The position numbers and the translations under genes were made by a program. From Sphingomonas sp. (GTDB lineage Bacteria; Pseudomonadota; Alphaproteobacteria; Sphingomonadales; Sphingomonadaceae), in NCBI RefSeq assembly GCF_019635455.1, contig NZ_JAHBZJ010000005.1:143149-207148 (forward strand): a DNA stretch of 64,000 nt, written 5' to 3'. Positions within the stretch are counted from its first letter, which is position 1. Each line of letters starts with the position of its first letter. Shown here one piece after another: positions 18,072 to 27,439 of the stretch. A model generated the notes under the pieces. The model was not told the DNA's origin. It ran no database searches and saw only the letters and a list, made by a program, of their open reading frames with translations.

Positions 18072-18775
18072 TCGACCTGATCCGCGCGGTCGGAGAAACC
18101 GGCTCCACCAATGCCGACATGCTGGCGCTCGCGGCGACGGGCGCGGTCGAGGGAAGCTGGCTGCGTGCCGATCGCCAGACTGCGGGCAAAGGGCGACAGG
18201 GGCGGGCATGGCAATCGCCGCCAGGCAATCTGTACGCCAGCACGCTCGTCCGGCTGCGCCCGGCGGATCCTGTCGCCGCGACGCTGGCGCTGGTCACGGT
18301 GGTCGCGCTGGAGGCGACGGTCGCCACCTTTCTCCCCGCCGGTGCGACGATCAAATGGCCCAACGACCTGTTGATCGACCGCGCGAAGCTGTCTGGGGTG
18401 CTGCTCGAACGGATGGGCGACGTGGTGGTGATCGGCATCGGGGTCAATCTGGCGCATGCGCCAGATCTGCCCGACCGGCCGGCGACGAGCCTGCGCGCCC
18501 GGGGTGTCGATGTCGCGCCGGGCATGTTCCTTGACGTTCTGGCCGATGGCTTTGCCCGCTGGCTTGCGCGCTGGCGCGGCGAGGGACTCGAACCGGTCCG
18601 CCGGCGCTGGCTGGAACGCGCGCACCCGGTCGGCACCGCGTTGTCCGTCCGTATGCCCGATGGCGAGCGGATCGACGGCCTGTTCGACGGCCTCGACCCC
18701 GGCGGAGCGCTCAACCTGCGCTTGGCCAATGGCGCGCGCCGTGTCATTCACGCGGCCGACGTCTTCCTGATCTAG
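18038..18775 (+). CDS. birA: Biotin--[acetyl-CoA-carboxylase] ligase, single-domain
   Basis: Biotin protein ligase of 245 residues that attaches biotin to the carrier protein of acetyl-CoA carboxylase via biotinyl-AMP. Motifs: TGSTNADML near the N-terminus, adenylate loop [19 protein letters not shown] and catalytic [20 protein letters not shown]. There is no N-terminal helix-turn-helix, so it is not a DNA-binding repressor. The start is uncertain: the only nearby ATG is inside nuoN. A carboxyltransferase gene, accA, lies in the window at 34221. Confidence 0.92.
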   Translation: MVDGGGAGAVLIDLIRAVGETGSTNADMLALAATGAVEGSWLRADRQTAGKGRQGRAWQSPPGNLYASTLVRLRPADPVAATLALVTVVALEATVATFLPAGATIKWPNDLLIDRAKLSGVLLERMGDVVVIGIGVNLAHAPDLPDRPATSLRARGVDVAPGMFLDVLADGFARWLARWRGEGLEPVRRRWLERAHPVGTALSVRMPDGERIDGLFDGLDPGGALNLRLANGARRVIHAADVFLI

Positions 18776-18789
18776 CCAGAGGCAATCGC

Positions 18790-19575
18790 ATGCTGCTCGC
18801 CATCGACGCCGGCAATACCAATGTCGTCTTCGCACTCGTCGAAACCGGTGCCGGCCGGCGCGAGGTGAAGGCACGATGGCGGATTGCGACCGATCCCCGG
18901 CGCACCGCCGACGAATATGCGGTGTGGCTCAGCCAGCTGCTCGCGCTGGAGGGCTATGAGCGCGATGCCGTCAGCGGCGTGATCATCGGCACTGTCGTGC
19001 CGCGCGCGCTTCACAATCTGGAGGTGCTGTCGCAGAAATATTTCGGCGTCGATCCGCTGGTAGCCGGTCGCGATGGCTGGCCCGTCGCGCTGGATGTGGA
19101 AGAGCCCGGCAGCGTCGGCGCCGATCGCGCGCTGAACATCATCGCCGCGCACGCCAATCACCCCGGCGATCTGATCATCATCGACTTCGGAACCGCCGCC
19201 ACCTTCGACGTCGCCGACTATACCGGCGCGTACAAGGGCGGGATCATCGCCCCGGGCATCAACCTGTCGCTCGATGCGCTGGTCACCGCCGCGGCCAAGC
19301 TGCCGCGCATCGCGATCGAGGCGCCGAAGGGCAATCTGTCGGTCATCGGCCGCAACACCGTCGATCAGATGCACATCGGCATCTATTGGGGATATATCGC
19401 GATGATCGAAGGGCTGGTCGCGCGGATGAAGGCGGAAATCGGTCGGCCGGTCAAGGTGATCGCGACCGGCGGGCTGGCGACGCTGTTCGAAAAACACACC
19501 GGCGTGTTCGACACGATCGAGCCGGACCTGACGATCCAGGGGCTGGCGATGCTGTGGGAACAGCGCGGGGCGTGA
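18790..19575 (+). CDS. coaX: Type III pantothenate kinase
   Basis: First enzyme of coenzyme A synthesis: phosphorylates pantothenate with ATP. At 261 residues it has the usual length. The phosphate-binding signature [13 protein letters not shown] is at residues 5-17, [10 protein letters not shown] is the catalytic/phosphate 2 block, followed by [15 protein letters not shown]. The adenosine motif appears as [14 protein letters not shown]. It lies 14 bases after birA in the same orientation. Confidence 0.95.
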   Translation: MLLAIDAGNTNVVFALVETGAGRREVKARWRIATDPRRTADEYAVWLSQLLALEGYERDAVSGVIIGTVVPRALHNLEVLSQKYFGVDPLVAGRDGWPVALDVEEPGSVGADRALNIIAAHANHPGDLIIIDFGTAATFDVADYTGAYKGGIIAPGINLSLDALVTAAAKLPRIAIEAPKGNLSVIGRNTVDQMHIGIYWGYIAMIEGLVARMKAEIGRPVKVIATGGLATLFEKHTGVFDTIEPDLTIQGLAMLWEQRGA

Positions 19576-19578
19576 GCG

Positions 19579-19713
19579 CCCGCCCCCCGGAACCCGCCCC
19601 CCGGAACCCGCCCTTGTGCCGGGGGACACTTGTCCTTACGCGTTTCGGATCGAGCGTCTTTGCATAGCGCCTGCCGCGCTGTGGACCCTGGAAGCTGTCC
19701 GGGGTGACGATGA
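19579..19713. repeat. Tandem 14-mer and single palindrome arm before rnj
   Basis: The 147-base gap before rnj holds two repeats. At 19579-19613 the unit CCCGCCCCCCGGAA occurs 2.5 times in tandem. At 19676-19713 there is one arm of the GGACCC(C/T)GG...CCGGGGTGACG element that also occurs at 2102-2181 and 12559-12680. No terminator is evident. Confidence 0.6.
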
Positions 19714-19722
19714 CAGCGGAAT

Positions 19723-21369
19723 ATGAAAGACCAGATGACCCCCGGTAACGAACTTCTATTTCTCGCCCTTGGCGGTTCGGGCGAGATCGGCATGAACGTC
19801 AATCTCTATGGCTGTCAGGGCAAATGGCTGATGGTCGATTGCGGTGTGATCTTCGGCAATCCGGACTATCCGGGCATCGATCTGATGCTGCCCGATCTCC
19901 AGTTCATCGAGGAGCGGCTGGACGACCTTCTCGGCATCGTGCTGACGCATGGGCATGAGGATCATATCGGCGCGTTGCCCTATCTCGCCGGCGATCTGGG
20001 CGTGCCGCTCTATGCGACGCCGTTCACCGCCGGCCTCATCCGCGGAAAGCTGGAGGAGGAGGGGATCGAGGACCAGGTCGAGTTGAATGTGGTCAGGGAT
20101 GACGAGACGTTCGCCCTCGGGCCGTTTCGCATGCGCTACCTGCCGCTGGCGCATTCGATTCCAGAGGGCAATGCGGTTCTGATCGACACGCCCCATGGCC
20201 GCATTTTCCATACCGGTGACTGGAAGCTGGACGAGGCGCCGCTGCTCGGTGCGCCCTCCACCGCTGAAGAGCTGACCGCGATCGGCGATGCAGGCGTGCT
20301 CGCGCTGGTCTGCGATTCGACCAATGTCTTCAACGCGCAGGCGTCGGGTTCGGAATCGGCGGTGCGCGAGGGGCTGGACGCGGTGATCGGCGCGGCGAAG
20401 GGCAGGGTGCTTGTCACCACCTTCGCATCCAATGCCGCGCGGCTCCAGACGCTGGGCGAGGTTGCCCGGGATACCGGACGCGCGATGTGCGTCGCCGGTC
20501 GCTCGCTGGACCGTATCCTGCGCGTCGCCAGGGCCACGGGCTATCTGCGTCATTTCCCCGAAACGGTCGATTTCGATACCGCCATGACGCTGCCGCGCGA
20601 CAAGGTGATGATCGTCGCCACGGGCGGGCAGGGCGAACCGCGCGCGGCGCTGTCGCGCATTGCCGAGGGAACGCACCCGCTGAAGCTGGACGCCGGCGAT
20701 ACCGTCGTGTTTTCGTCAAAGCAGATTCCCGGCAACGAAATGGCGATCGGCCGCATCATGAATGCGCTGGCCACCAAGGGGGTCGAGATGATCACCGACC
20801 GGCAGGCGTTCGTCCACGTTTCGGGCCATCCCGGACGGCCGGAACTGGCCGCCATGTATGGATGGATCCGGCCGGAGATGCTGGTGCCGGTGCATGGCGA
20901 GATGCGGCATATGGCCGAACAGGCGCGGTTCGGCCTGGGCGAAGGCATCCCCCGGGCAGTGGTTCAGGTGAACGGCGATATCGTTCGCCTGGCCCCGAAC
21001 GGGCCGGAAAAGATCGGTTTCGCCCCGGCCGGCCGGCTTGTCCTGGATGGCGACGTGATTCTGCCGGCGGATGGATCGACGATCAACGAGCGCCGCAAGC
21101 TGGGTCTGTATGGCCAGATGTCGGTTGCGGTCGCGCTGGACGCGCGGGGACGATTGGCGGGAGACCCGCAGGTGCGCATCCAGGGCGTCCCGGTCGAGGA
21201 GGAGCGGGAGCCGTTTCTGGAGGAGGCCGCCGCCGCCGCCGCAAAGGCCGCCCGCGAAGGGGGCGATCGTGAAAAGATGCGTGAGGCGATCCGCCTTGCC
21301 ACGCGGCGCGTCGCGGTCAAATGGACCGGCAAGAAGCCGATCGTCGATGTGATGTTGATCGAGGTCTGA
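19723..21369 (+). CDS. rnj: Ribonuclease J
   Basis: Metallo-beta-lactamase/beta-CASP ribonuclease, 548 residues, acting in RNA maturation and decay in alphaproteobacteria. The metal motif HGHEDH is at residues 76-81. The fold signature FLALGGSGEIGMNVNLYG is at the N-terminus. Later beta-CASP blocks include VCDSTNVFN, TTFASNAARLQTL, ATGGQGEPRAAL, FSSKQIPGNE and HVSGHPGRPEL. An ATG four codons downstream is an alternative start. Confidence 0.95.
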   Translation: MKDQMTPGNELLFLALGGSGEIGMNVNLYGCQGKWLMVDCGVIFGNPDYPGIDLMLPDLQFIEERLDDLLGIVLTHGHEDHIGALPYLAGDLGVPLYATPFTAGLIRGKLEEEGIEDQVELNVVRDDETFALGPFRMRYLPLAHSIPEGNAVLIDTPHGRIFHTGDWKLDEAPLLGAPSTAEELTAIGDAGVLALVCDSTNVFNAQASGSESAVREGLDAVIGAAKGRVLVTTFASNAARLQTLGEVARDTGRAMCVAGRSLDRILRVARATGYLRHFPETVDFDTAMTLPRDKVMIVATGGQGEPRAALSRIAEGTHPLKLDAGDTVVFSSKQIPGNEMAIGRIMNALATKGVEMITDRQAFVHVSGHPGRPELAAMYGWIRPEMLVPVHGEMRHMAEQARFGLGEGIPRAVVQVNGDIVRLAPNGPEKIGFAPAGRLVLDGDVILPADGSTINERRKLGLYGQMSVAVALDARGRLAGDPQVRIQGVPVEEEREPFLEEAAAAAAKAAREGGDREKMREAIRLATRRVAVKWTGKKPIVDVMLIEV

Positions 21370-21371
21370 CG

Positions 21372-21632
21372 ATGAACTGGTACAGCATTTTCGCGATCTA
21401 TTTCCTCTTCTGGTTTCTCGCGCTGTTCCTGGTGCTGCCCTTTTCGGCGCGGACGAGCGTGGAGGCGGGCGAGGAACTGGTCCCCGGCCAGGCGGAAAGC
21501 GCGCCGCAGCATTTTCCGGCAGGCCGGATCGCGTTACGCACGACGATCGTCTCCGCCGCGCTGTTCGCGCTGTTCTATCTCAATTATATATTCGGCTGGG
21601 TGACCCCGGAAATGCTCGATTATTGGGGTTGA
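21372..21632 (+). CDS. DUF1467 family membrane protein
   Basis: An 86-residue protein with two hydrophobic segments (residues about 3-24 and 55-78) around a soluble middle (ARTSVEAGEELVPGQ). FWFLALFLVLPFSART is typical of the DUF1467 family found in alphaproteobacteria. It starts two bases after rnj. Its 3' end overlaps the convergent acetyltransferase gene by 13 bases. Function unknown. Confidence 0.85.
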   Translation: MNWYSIFAIYFLFWFLALFLVLPFSARTSVEAGEELVPGQAESAPQHFPAGRIALRTTIVSAALFALFYLNYIFGWVTPEMLDYWG

Positions 21633-22093
21633 TCGGAGGCGGTTCGGCGTTCGAGGAAGCGGTTGAACGCCGTCGCCTCGTAACCACCAAAGGCAGGGCA
21701 GGGGATGAAGCCGTGCCGCGCGTACAGGCGATGCGCCGCGTCAAAGGCCGCACCGGTGCCGGTTTCCAGTTTGAGCGCAGTATAGCCGCGCCGTGCCGCG
21801 ATCTCGACGATCCGGGCGAGTATCGCCGCGCCGACGCCCCGGCCCCGGGCCGCGTCGGCGGTGCGCATCGACTTGATCTCGCCGGTTCGCGGATCGAGCT
21901 GCTTGAGCGCGCCGACGCCGAGCAGCGTGCCACCGTCCCAGGCGGACAGGAAGGTGATGTCGGGTGTCTTCAGCCCCGAGAGATCGAGGAAATGGCAGGA
22001 GCCGGGCGGCGAATTGGCGCGCATGGCGCGCGCATGCTGGTCGAGCCGCGCGATCACCTGCGGATCGTCAAGGCCGCCGTCGCGGATGATCAT
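21620..22093 (-). CDS. GNAT family N-acetyltransferase
   Basis: A 157-residue acetyl-CoA-dependent acyltransferase. The CoA-binding motif A is clear (MRTADAARGRGVGAAILARI), and the C-terminal YARHGFIPCPAFGGYE matches the fold end. ATG at 22093 is chosen because it gives the family N-terminus (IIRDGGLDDPQVIARL) and overlaps the upstream stop. The substrate cannot be inferred; the sequence resembles the small putative acetyltransferases of the YjbC/ElaA-like group. Last gene of a four-gene minus-strand set. Confidence 0.88.
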   Translation of the reverse strand: MIIRDGGLDDPQVIARLDQHARAMRANSPPGSCHFLDLSGLKTPDITFLSAWDGGTLLGVGALKQLDPRTGEIKSMRTADAARGRGVGAAILARIVEIAARRGYTALKLETGTGAAFDAAHRLYARHGFIPCPAFGGYEATAFNRFLERRTASDQPQ

Positions 22094-22839
22094 CGCTTTA
22101 CGCTGAACCCGTATCGCCCGGCAACGGCACGGCCGGACCGATCGACAAGAGGGGTGAACGCAATGGTGCGCAGGCGTTGGCAGATGCGCAGGTCGATCAG
22201 GTCGATCCGCGTCGCGCCCATCAGGGTGCAGGCGGTGACCCGGCCGGCGGAATCGATGGCCAGGCCGCCGCTCACGCCGGTGATCTGCGCCGGGACGTCG
22301 GGTTCGTTCAACCCGATCGCGGCGGCGTCGATCGGCCGTTGCGGCCGTGGCTCGGCGCGCGCGAGCACCGGCACCGGGGCGCCCGTCCATTTTTTCGGCG
22401 CGTCCTCGACCACCGCAAAGCGATAGCGGACGACGCGCGTCAGCGTGTCGCCCACGCGCTCGCCCCGCCAGTCGAGCGCGGGGCTATGGCGCAGGTGCCG
22501 CATCAGATGGGGGCAGACATGCGCGTCGAACGCGGCGTTGCCACTCGCACGGATGACCGCGCATGCGCCGGGCGTACCCGCCCTGTCGATCGCAAGTCGG
22601 ACACGCAGTTCCACCGGTTCCTCATCGCCGCGGGCGGGCGCGGGAAATGCGCCCGACTGGAGCGAAGACGGGGCCGCGTCATAGTCCGCCCGCCGCACAA
22701 GATCGGGTTTCGGGTCGAGCAAACCCTCGCCATAGGTGCTGAACCGCGCTTCACGCCGGGTGCCATCGGCCATCGCGAACGGCTGGCCGAATATCGGCGC
22801 GGTTACCGCCTGCATCAGCGCGAACAGCGCGGCAAGCAT
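22090..22839 (-). CDS. TonB C-terminal-like exported protein
   Basis: A 249-residue protein with a hydrophobic N-terminus (LAALFALMQAVTAPIFG). The middle part (VELRVRLAIDRAGTPGACAV...AAFDAHVCPHLMRHLRHSPA) resembles TonB-C energy-transducer domains: beta strands, a GxPxxC-like turn, then a Cys-containing helix. A second similar block ends the protein (GRVTACTLMG...CQRLRTIAFTP). It may be a duplicated domain. Without a clear proline-rich TonB linker, a role in energy transduction is unproven. Confidence 0.65.
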   Translation of the reverse strand: MLAALFALMQAVTAPIFGQPFAMADGTRREARFSTYGEGLLDPKPDLVRRADYDAAPSSLQSGAFPAPARGDEEPVELRVRLAIDRAGTPGACAVIRASGNAAFDAHVCPHLMRHLRHSPALDWRGERVGDTLTRVVRYRFAVVEDAPKKWTGAPVPVLARAEPRPQRPIDAAAIGLNEPDVPAQITGVSGGLAIDSAGRVTACTLMGATRIDLIDLRICQRLRTIAFTPLVDRSGRAVAGRYGFSVKR

Positions 22840-22840
22840 C

Positions 22841-23959
22841 TCAGATCTCGTCGATCATGTCCGCGAGCGTGTCGAGACACGCATGGGCGAGTTGCTTGCA
22901 CCGCTCGGGCGACCAGCCGAATTCGGTGTCGGGACTGGGATCATGGTCCTTGAACGGCATTTCCAGCGTCATCGACACCGCGCCGAACCGCTCCGCAAGC
23001 TGGTTGGTGGACATCGACAGATTGGCCTGGCCCGGCTTCGACTTCTCATATCCCTGTTCGAGCTGGAACAGCGGCGTCGCGGCGGCGAGGCGCCGCCCAT
23101 AGGCGTAGTATTTCGCGCCCAGTTCGTCGGTCCAGCCCGGAATCCCCTCAAACCCGGCGAGGAAATTCGCCGGAATCGCTTCGTCGCCATGGACGTCCAT
23201 CGCGAAATCGACGCCGGTTTCGTCCATCGCGGCGCGGACCAGAAACACTTCCGGGCTCTTCTCCATCGTCGGCGCATGCCATTCGCGGTTGAGGTTCACC
23301 CCCGCCGCATTGGTGCGCAGATGGCCACGGAAGCTGCCGTCCGGGTTCATGTTCGGCACGACATGGACGGTCGCCTTGTCGCGCAGCGTGCGCGCCGTGG
23401 CGTCCGCCGGGTCGGTCAGCTTCTCCAGCGCACCCTCGGCCCACCATTCGGCCATCGATTCGCCCGGGTGCTGACGCGCATAGATCCACACCTGCTTCGG
23501 TCCGCTGCCCATCGTCAGCAGGTCCATCGCGCGACCATCGAGCGTGACGCCGAGTTCGCGATGCGACACCCCCGGGCGCGCCGCCATGCGCGCGATCAAA
23601 CGCTGGTGCCGCTCCTGCGAATAGGGGGCGAAATAGGCGAACCAGGCGACGTCGGAGGCAAAGTGATGGGTAAAGCTGAATACGCCATCGTCATAGTCCC
23701 CGTCGGTCAGCCGCCATGCCTCACGATCGACGCTGACGCGCGCGCGATAGCCGGGCCAGCCGAACGCATAGGCGGCGTTGCCGGCATTGACGATGCGGAA
23801 GGTGATCGTGCGGCCGCGCGCGCCGGCGACGCGAAAGTGGAACCACTGGTAGAAATCGGACTGGTGATCGGGGACGATTTCCAGATCGACGGAATCGCCG
23901 TCGATCCGGACCGGACGGATATTGCCGCTGTCGAAGGCGGCGTTGATGTGAATGCTCAT
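22841..23959 (-). CDS. Cytosolic-carboxypeptidase-like M14 zinc peptidase
   Basis: A 372-residue M14 peptidase. An N-terminal beta-sandwich-like region (HQSDFYQWFHFRVAGARGR...) precedes the catalytic domain, the arrangement typical of the cytosolic carboxypeptidase (CCP/AGBL) subfamily. Zinc ligands are HPGE in YARQHPGESMAEWW and the His in FAMDVHGDE; VVPNMNPDGSFRGHLRTN supplies the substrate-binding Asn/Arg block. There is no signal peptide, so it is likely cytoplasmic. Eukaryotic relatives remove C-terminal glutamates; the bacterial substrate is unknown. The start overlaps the upstream lipoprotein stop. Confidence 0.85.
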   Translation of the reverse strand: MSIHINAAFDSGNIRPVRIDGDSVDLEIVPDHQSDFYQWFHFRVAGARGRTITFRIVNAGNAAYAFGWPGYRARVSVDREAWRLTDGDYDDGVFSFTHHFASDVAWFAYFAPYSQERHQRLIARMAARPGVSHRELGVTLDGRAMDLLTMGSGPKQVWIYARQHPGESMAEWWAEGALEKLTDPADATARTLRDKATVHVVPNMNPDGSFRGHLRTNAAGVNLNREWHAPTMEKSPEVFLVRAAMDETGVDFAMDVHGDEAIPANFLAGFEGIPGWTDELGAKYYAYGRRLAAATPLFQLEQGYEKSKPGQANLSMSTNQLAERFGAVSMTLEMPFKDHDPSPDTEFGWSPERCKQLAHACLDTLADMIDEI

Positions 23960-24555
23960 TTCACCGTGATAGTGATGCCGGACTGGCCCGGAAACCCCTT
24001 GAACAGCGCCATGGCGAGCCGGCTGGCGGTCGGGTCGGGCTGGGCGCCCGCCTGTCCGCCGATCGCCTCGGTTACCGCCCGCCCTTCCCAGATGACCGTG
24101 TTGTCGCCGCGCCGGCGCATCTGAACGGCAAGTTCGGTGCCATAGACGGTGCGGGTCTTGCTGCCGATGCCGACGCTCGCGCCGCCGCCCAGGCCGACGC
24201 CGCCGCCATAGCTGCCCCCGCCCAGCCCGATCGTGAGCGGCGGGCGGGTGCGGATCTGCCCCTTTTCCGTCCGGCGGAAGGCGACGGTCGCGAGATAGTC
24301 CGTCTTTTGCCCGGCCGGGGCGGGGGTGAAGTTCATTCGGGCAAGCTCCGACGCCACGGCATCGGCATATAGCTGATATTCCGGCCCCATCGCTTCACCC
24401 GGTACGCCCTCGATCGCGATCGTACCGGCCGGGATCGGTTGAGAGAGGTGATAGCGCGTGGCATCGACGGGCGCGGCGCGCCCGCCGCCCATCGTCGTGC
24501 AGGCGCTGGTGAGTGCCGCAACTGCGGCGATGGCGATCAGGGCGGGGGTCTTCAT
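23956..24555 (-). CDS. DUF4136-type lipoprotein
   Basis: A 199-residue predicted lipoprotein with a lipobox (LTSAC, Cys at 19). The body has the layout of DUF4136 proteins: an LYADAVASELARMNFTPA block, then YLATVAFRRTEKG, a Gly-rich loop (GLGGGSYGGGVGLGGGA) and VIWEGRAVTEA. Its place in the cell is probably the inner face of the outer membrane. It is the first gene of the minus-strand set and lies head-to-head with rpmJ across a 161-base divergent region. Confidence 0.75.
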   Translation of the reverse strand: MKTPALIAIAAVAALTSACTTMGGGRAAPVDATRYHLSQPIPAGTIAIEGVPGEAMGPEYQLYADAVASELARMNFTPAPAGQKTDYLATVAFRRTEKGQIRTRPPLTIGLGGGSYGGGVGLGGGASVGIGSKTRTVYGTELAVQMRRRGDNTVIWEGRAVTEAIGGQAGAQPDPTASRLAMALFKGFPGQSGITITVK

Positions 24556-24716
24556 CGCTTCATCCTCCTGCCGTCCGGACGGGTCGGCCTAACTGCTTCA
24601 ACATCGTTACGGGGGCGTAGGTTCCCCGCGACGCACGCCTTGACTTGCCGGCCACGCACCTATAGGCGGGCGCCTCTTTTCCGGCACACCAAACAGACGA
24701 GAAACCGAGACCGATC
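24556..24716. promoter_or_regulatory. Divergent promoter region between lipoprotein gene and rpmJ
   Basis: A 161-base gap between head-to-head genes, so both promoters should lie here. On the minus strand, a purine-rich CAGGAGGATGAAGCG motif sits just upstream of the lipoprotein ATG as its ribosome site. I could not fix -35/-10 boxes for either direction with confidence. Confidence 0.4.
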
Positions 24717-24842
24717 ATGAAGATCGTGAACAGCCTGAAGTCGCTCAAGGGGCGGCACCGTGACAATCGCGTGATCCGCCGCCGTGGACGCGTGTACGTA
24801 ATCAACAAGACGCAGCGGCGCTTCAAGGCCCGTCAGGGCTGA
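24717..24842 (+). CDS. rpmJ: 50S ribosomal protein L36, cysteine-free form
   Basis: A 41-residue basic protein of the large ribosomal subunit. The start [17 protein letters not shown] and the end [13 protein letters not shown] are diagnostic. It contains no cysteine at all, so it is the zinc-free (type B, YkgO-like) form. That form is usual in this bacterial group and not necessarily a stress paralogue. It starts with ATG. Confidence 0.93.
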   Translation: MKIVNSLKSLKGRHRDNRVIRRRGRVYVINKTQRRFKARQG

Positions 24843-24855
24843 CCTGCACGCCGGT

Positions 24856-25476
24856 ATGGGGACGATTCGCGCCGTTATCTTTGATATCGGGAACGTTCTC
24901 TTCACCTGGCACCCGCGGTTTTTGTACGAGCGCCTGATCGGTGACGATCGGGCGCTCGACGCATTTCTGCGCGACGTGGTGACCACCGAATGGCATTTCC
25001 AGCATGATGCGGGACGCGACTTTGCCGACACCTCGGCGGAGCTGATCGCAGCGCACCCCGAACATGCCGATCTGATCGCCGCCTGGGGGCCGCGGTTCAA
25101 CGAGAGCGTGGGCGGCCCGGTCGCGGGGATGCTCGACCTGGTGGCGGAACTGGACGCGGCGCGCGTGCCGCTGTTCGCGATCACCAATTTCAGTCACGAA
25201 TTCTGGCCGCCGTTCCGGGCGCAATGGCCCGATCTGTTCGACCGGTTCGGCGATATCGTCGTGTCGGGCGACGAAAAGCTGGTGAAGCCCGATCCTGCGA
25301 TCTACCGCCTGGCGCTCGACCGGTTCGGACTCGACGCGGGTGAGGCGGTGTTCATCGACGACAATCCCGCGAACGTCAGCGCCGCAGCGGCGCTGGGGCT
25401 TCGATCGATCCTGTTCGAGGACGCGGCAACCACCCGCCGCGCGCTGGCAGAGGCAGGGCTGCCGGTCGCGGCCTAA
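24856..25476 (+). CDS. HAD family phosphatase
   Basis: A 206-residue haloacid-dehalogenase-like hydrolase. Motif I is FDIGNVLFTW (nucleophile Asp, residue 9), motif II ITNFSHEF, motif III Lys in GDEKLVKPDPAIY and motif IV VFIDDNPANVSAA. The DxGNV form and length match the YihX-type (alpha-glucose-1-phosphate phosphatase-like) subgroup. The true substrate is open. Its stop overlaps the stop of the convergent pyk gene. Confidence 0.9.
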   Translation: MGTIRAVIFDIGNVLFTWHPRFLYERLIGDDRALDAFLRDVVTTEWHFQHDAGRDFADTSAELIAAHPEHADLIAAWGPRFNESVGGPVAGMLDLVAELDAARVPLFAITNFSHEFWPPFRAQWPDLFDRFGDIVVSGDEKLVKPDPAIYRLALDRFGLDAGEAVFIDDNPANVSAAAALGLRSILFEDAATTRRALAEAGLPVAA

Positions 25477-26927
25477 TGCCGGCCCTTCAGCTCGTCGCCG
25501 ACGATGGTGACGACGTGCAGCACGTTGGTCGATCCGGGCGTGCCGAACGGAACGCCGGCGCACACGATCACGCGATCACCCGCCTTTGCGATGCCGTGAC
25601 GCAGCGCCATGCGCTTTGCCTTCGCCACCATTTCCTCGAACGAATCGACGTCGCGGGTGTGGACCGCATGGGTTCCCCAGAGCAGCCCCATGCGGCGCGC
25701 CGTCTCCATCTTTGGCGTCAGCACCAATATGGGAACCGACGGACGCTCGCGCGCGATACGGCGCGCGGTCGAGCCGGACATGGTGAAGCAGATGATCGCA
25801 GTCGCCGACACCGTGCTCGCGATCGACTTCGCCGCTTCGGCCAGCGCGTCGGCGGTCGTCGGATCGGGGCGGGTGACGGTGAAATGCACGCGATCGCCAT
25901 GCGCCGGATCGCGTTCCACCGAATCGGCGATGGCATCCATCATCGTGACCGATTCGATCGGCCACTGTCCGGCCGCGCTTTCGGCCGAGAGCATGATCGC
26001 ATCGGCGCCGTCATAGACCGCCGTCGCCACGTCCGACACTTCCGCCCGGGTGGGGGAGGGGGAGGTGATCATCGATTCGAGCATCTGGGTCGCGACGATC
26101 ACCGGGCGCCCCTGGCGCCGCGCGGTCTCGACGATACGCTTCTGAAGCGGCGGGACGTTCTGCGGCGGCAGTTCGACGCCCAGATCGCCGCGCGCGACCA
26201 TCACGCCGTCGCACGCCTCGACAATCTCTTCCAGCCGCGCGACGGCGCTCGGTTTCTCGATCTTGGCGAGCAGCGCCGCGCCACCGCCGATCAGCCGGCG
26301 CGCCTCGGCCAGATCCTCGGGCCGCTGGACGAAGGACAGCGCGATCCAGTCGACCTTTTGCGCAACCGCAAAGGCGAGGTCGCTGCGATCCTTTTCGGTG
26401 AGCGCGGCGAGCGGCAGGATCATGTCGGGGACGTTCAGCCCCTTCGAATTGGAAAGGGTGCCGCCGACTTCCACGCGGGTTTCGATCCAGTCCGCGCCAT
26501 AGCCGGTGACGCGCAACACCATCTTGCCGTCGTCGAGCAGCAGCCGCGCATCCTGGGCGACCGATTCGAAAATCTCGCGATGCGGCAGTTCGACGCGGGT
26601 CGCATCGCCCGGCGCGGGATCGCGGTCGAGGATGAATTTCGCGCCCGTTTCCAGCACGACCTTGCCATCGGCGAATTTGCCGACCCGCAATTTCGGCCCC
26701 TGAAGATCGGCGAGAATGGTGGTCGGCCGGCCGGTGATCTTTTCAAGACCGCGAATCGCCTCGATCACCGGAATCTTCGATTCCTGGTCGCCATGGCTCA
26801 TGTTGATGCGGAAGGCGTCGGCGCCGGCGGCGTGGAGCGCGGCGATCATCTCGGGCGAGTTGCTGGCCGGTCCCAGCGTCGCCAGAACGCGGACCTTGCG
26901 CGATCGCGGGTGCATGGCCTTGGTCAT
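25473..26927 (-). CDS. pyk: Pyruvate kinase
   Basis: Converts phosphoenolpyruvate and ADP to pyruvate and ATP, 484 residues. N-terminal KVRVLATLGPASNSPEMI and FRINMSHGD, the catalytic LLAKIEKPSAVARLEEI block, VMVARGDLGVELP, and the ATQMLESMI...PTRAEVSDVATAV signature are all present. The C-terminal domain (FTMSGSTARRIARERPSVPI) contains the usual effector-site region. It converges on the HAD gene with a four-base overlap. Confidence 0.97.
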   Translation of the reverse strand: MTKAMHPRSRKVRVLATLGPASNSPEMIAALHAAGADAFRINMSHGDQESKIPVIEAIRGLEKITGRPTTILADLQGPKLRVGKFADGKVVLETGAKFILDRDPAPGDATRVELPHREIFESVAQDARLLLDDGKMVLRVTGYGADWIETRVEVGGTLSNSKGLNVPDMILPLAALTEKDRSDLAFAVAQKVDWIALSFVQRPEDLAEARRLIGGGAALLAKIEKPSAVARLEEIVEACDGVMVARGDLGVELPPQNVPPLQKRIVETARRQGRPVIVATQMLESMITSPSPTRAEVSDVATAVYDGADAIMLSAESAAGQWPIESVTMMDAIADSVERDPAHGDRVHFTVTRPDPTTADALAEAAKSIASTVSATAIICFTMSGSTARRIARERPSVPILVLTPKMETARRMGLLWGTHAVHTRDVDSFEEMVAKAKRMALRHGIAKAGDRVIVCAGVPFGTPGSTNVLHVVTIVGDELKGRH

Positions 26928-27001
26928 CGCGCGCTCTCCTTGGGTTGTGCGGCCCGTTCCCTAACGCCAAATGCAGCGTATTCAACCGTGGAGGCAGAAA
27001 A

Positions 27002-27376
27002 GTGACAACGTTGGACAGTATCGACGACCGGATCGCCGCCGCGGCATTTCGCCGGCTGGTCCGCCATTTGCGCCACCGCACCGACGCGCAGAATATCGAC
27101 CTGATGGGGCTGGCGGGCTTTTGCCGCAACTGCCTGTCCGACTGGCTTCAGGACGCGAGCGGCGGGACGCTGGACAAGGAGGCCGCGCGCACCGCGATCT
27201 ACGGCATGCCCTATGCGGTGTGGAAGGCGCGGCATCATGCGGAGGCGACGCCTGAACAGATCGAGCGGATGAACGCCAGCGTCGCGCGCAACCGCCGGGA
27301 GGATGCGCTGGACGAGGCGCTGGACGAGAGTTTCCCGGCCAGTGACCCGCCGGCGATGACCGAACCCAATCGCTGA
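27002..27376 (+). CDS. DUF1244 family protein
   Basis: A 124-residue protein starting at GTG with GGAGG 8 bases upstream. Residues 1-80 match the small DUF1244 domain: FRRLVRHLRHRTDAQNIDLM then GFCRNCLSDWL and YGMPYAVWKARHH. The end ALDESFPASDPPAMT resembles another short motif common in alphaproteobacteria (DESFPASDPP), so this is a DUF1244 domain with an appended tail. Function unknown. Confidence 0.82.
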   Translation: MTTLDSIDDRIAAAAFRRLVRHLRHRTDAQNIDLMGLAGFCRNCLSDWLQDASGGTLDKEAARTAIYGMPYAVWKARHHAEATPEQIERMNASVARNRREDALDEALDESFPASDPPAMTEPNR

Positions 27377-27439
27377 CCCGGAAGCGCTGGCGCGCCGGCG
27401 ACCAAGGGCATAGTCTCCCGCCAAAAGGGGGAAAGAATC

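Noticed and set aside
24717..24842. L36 as a zinc-stress paralogue
   Set aside because: Cysteine-free L36 is commonly the only copy in alphaproteobacteria and no zinc-regulator site is seen upstream.
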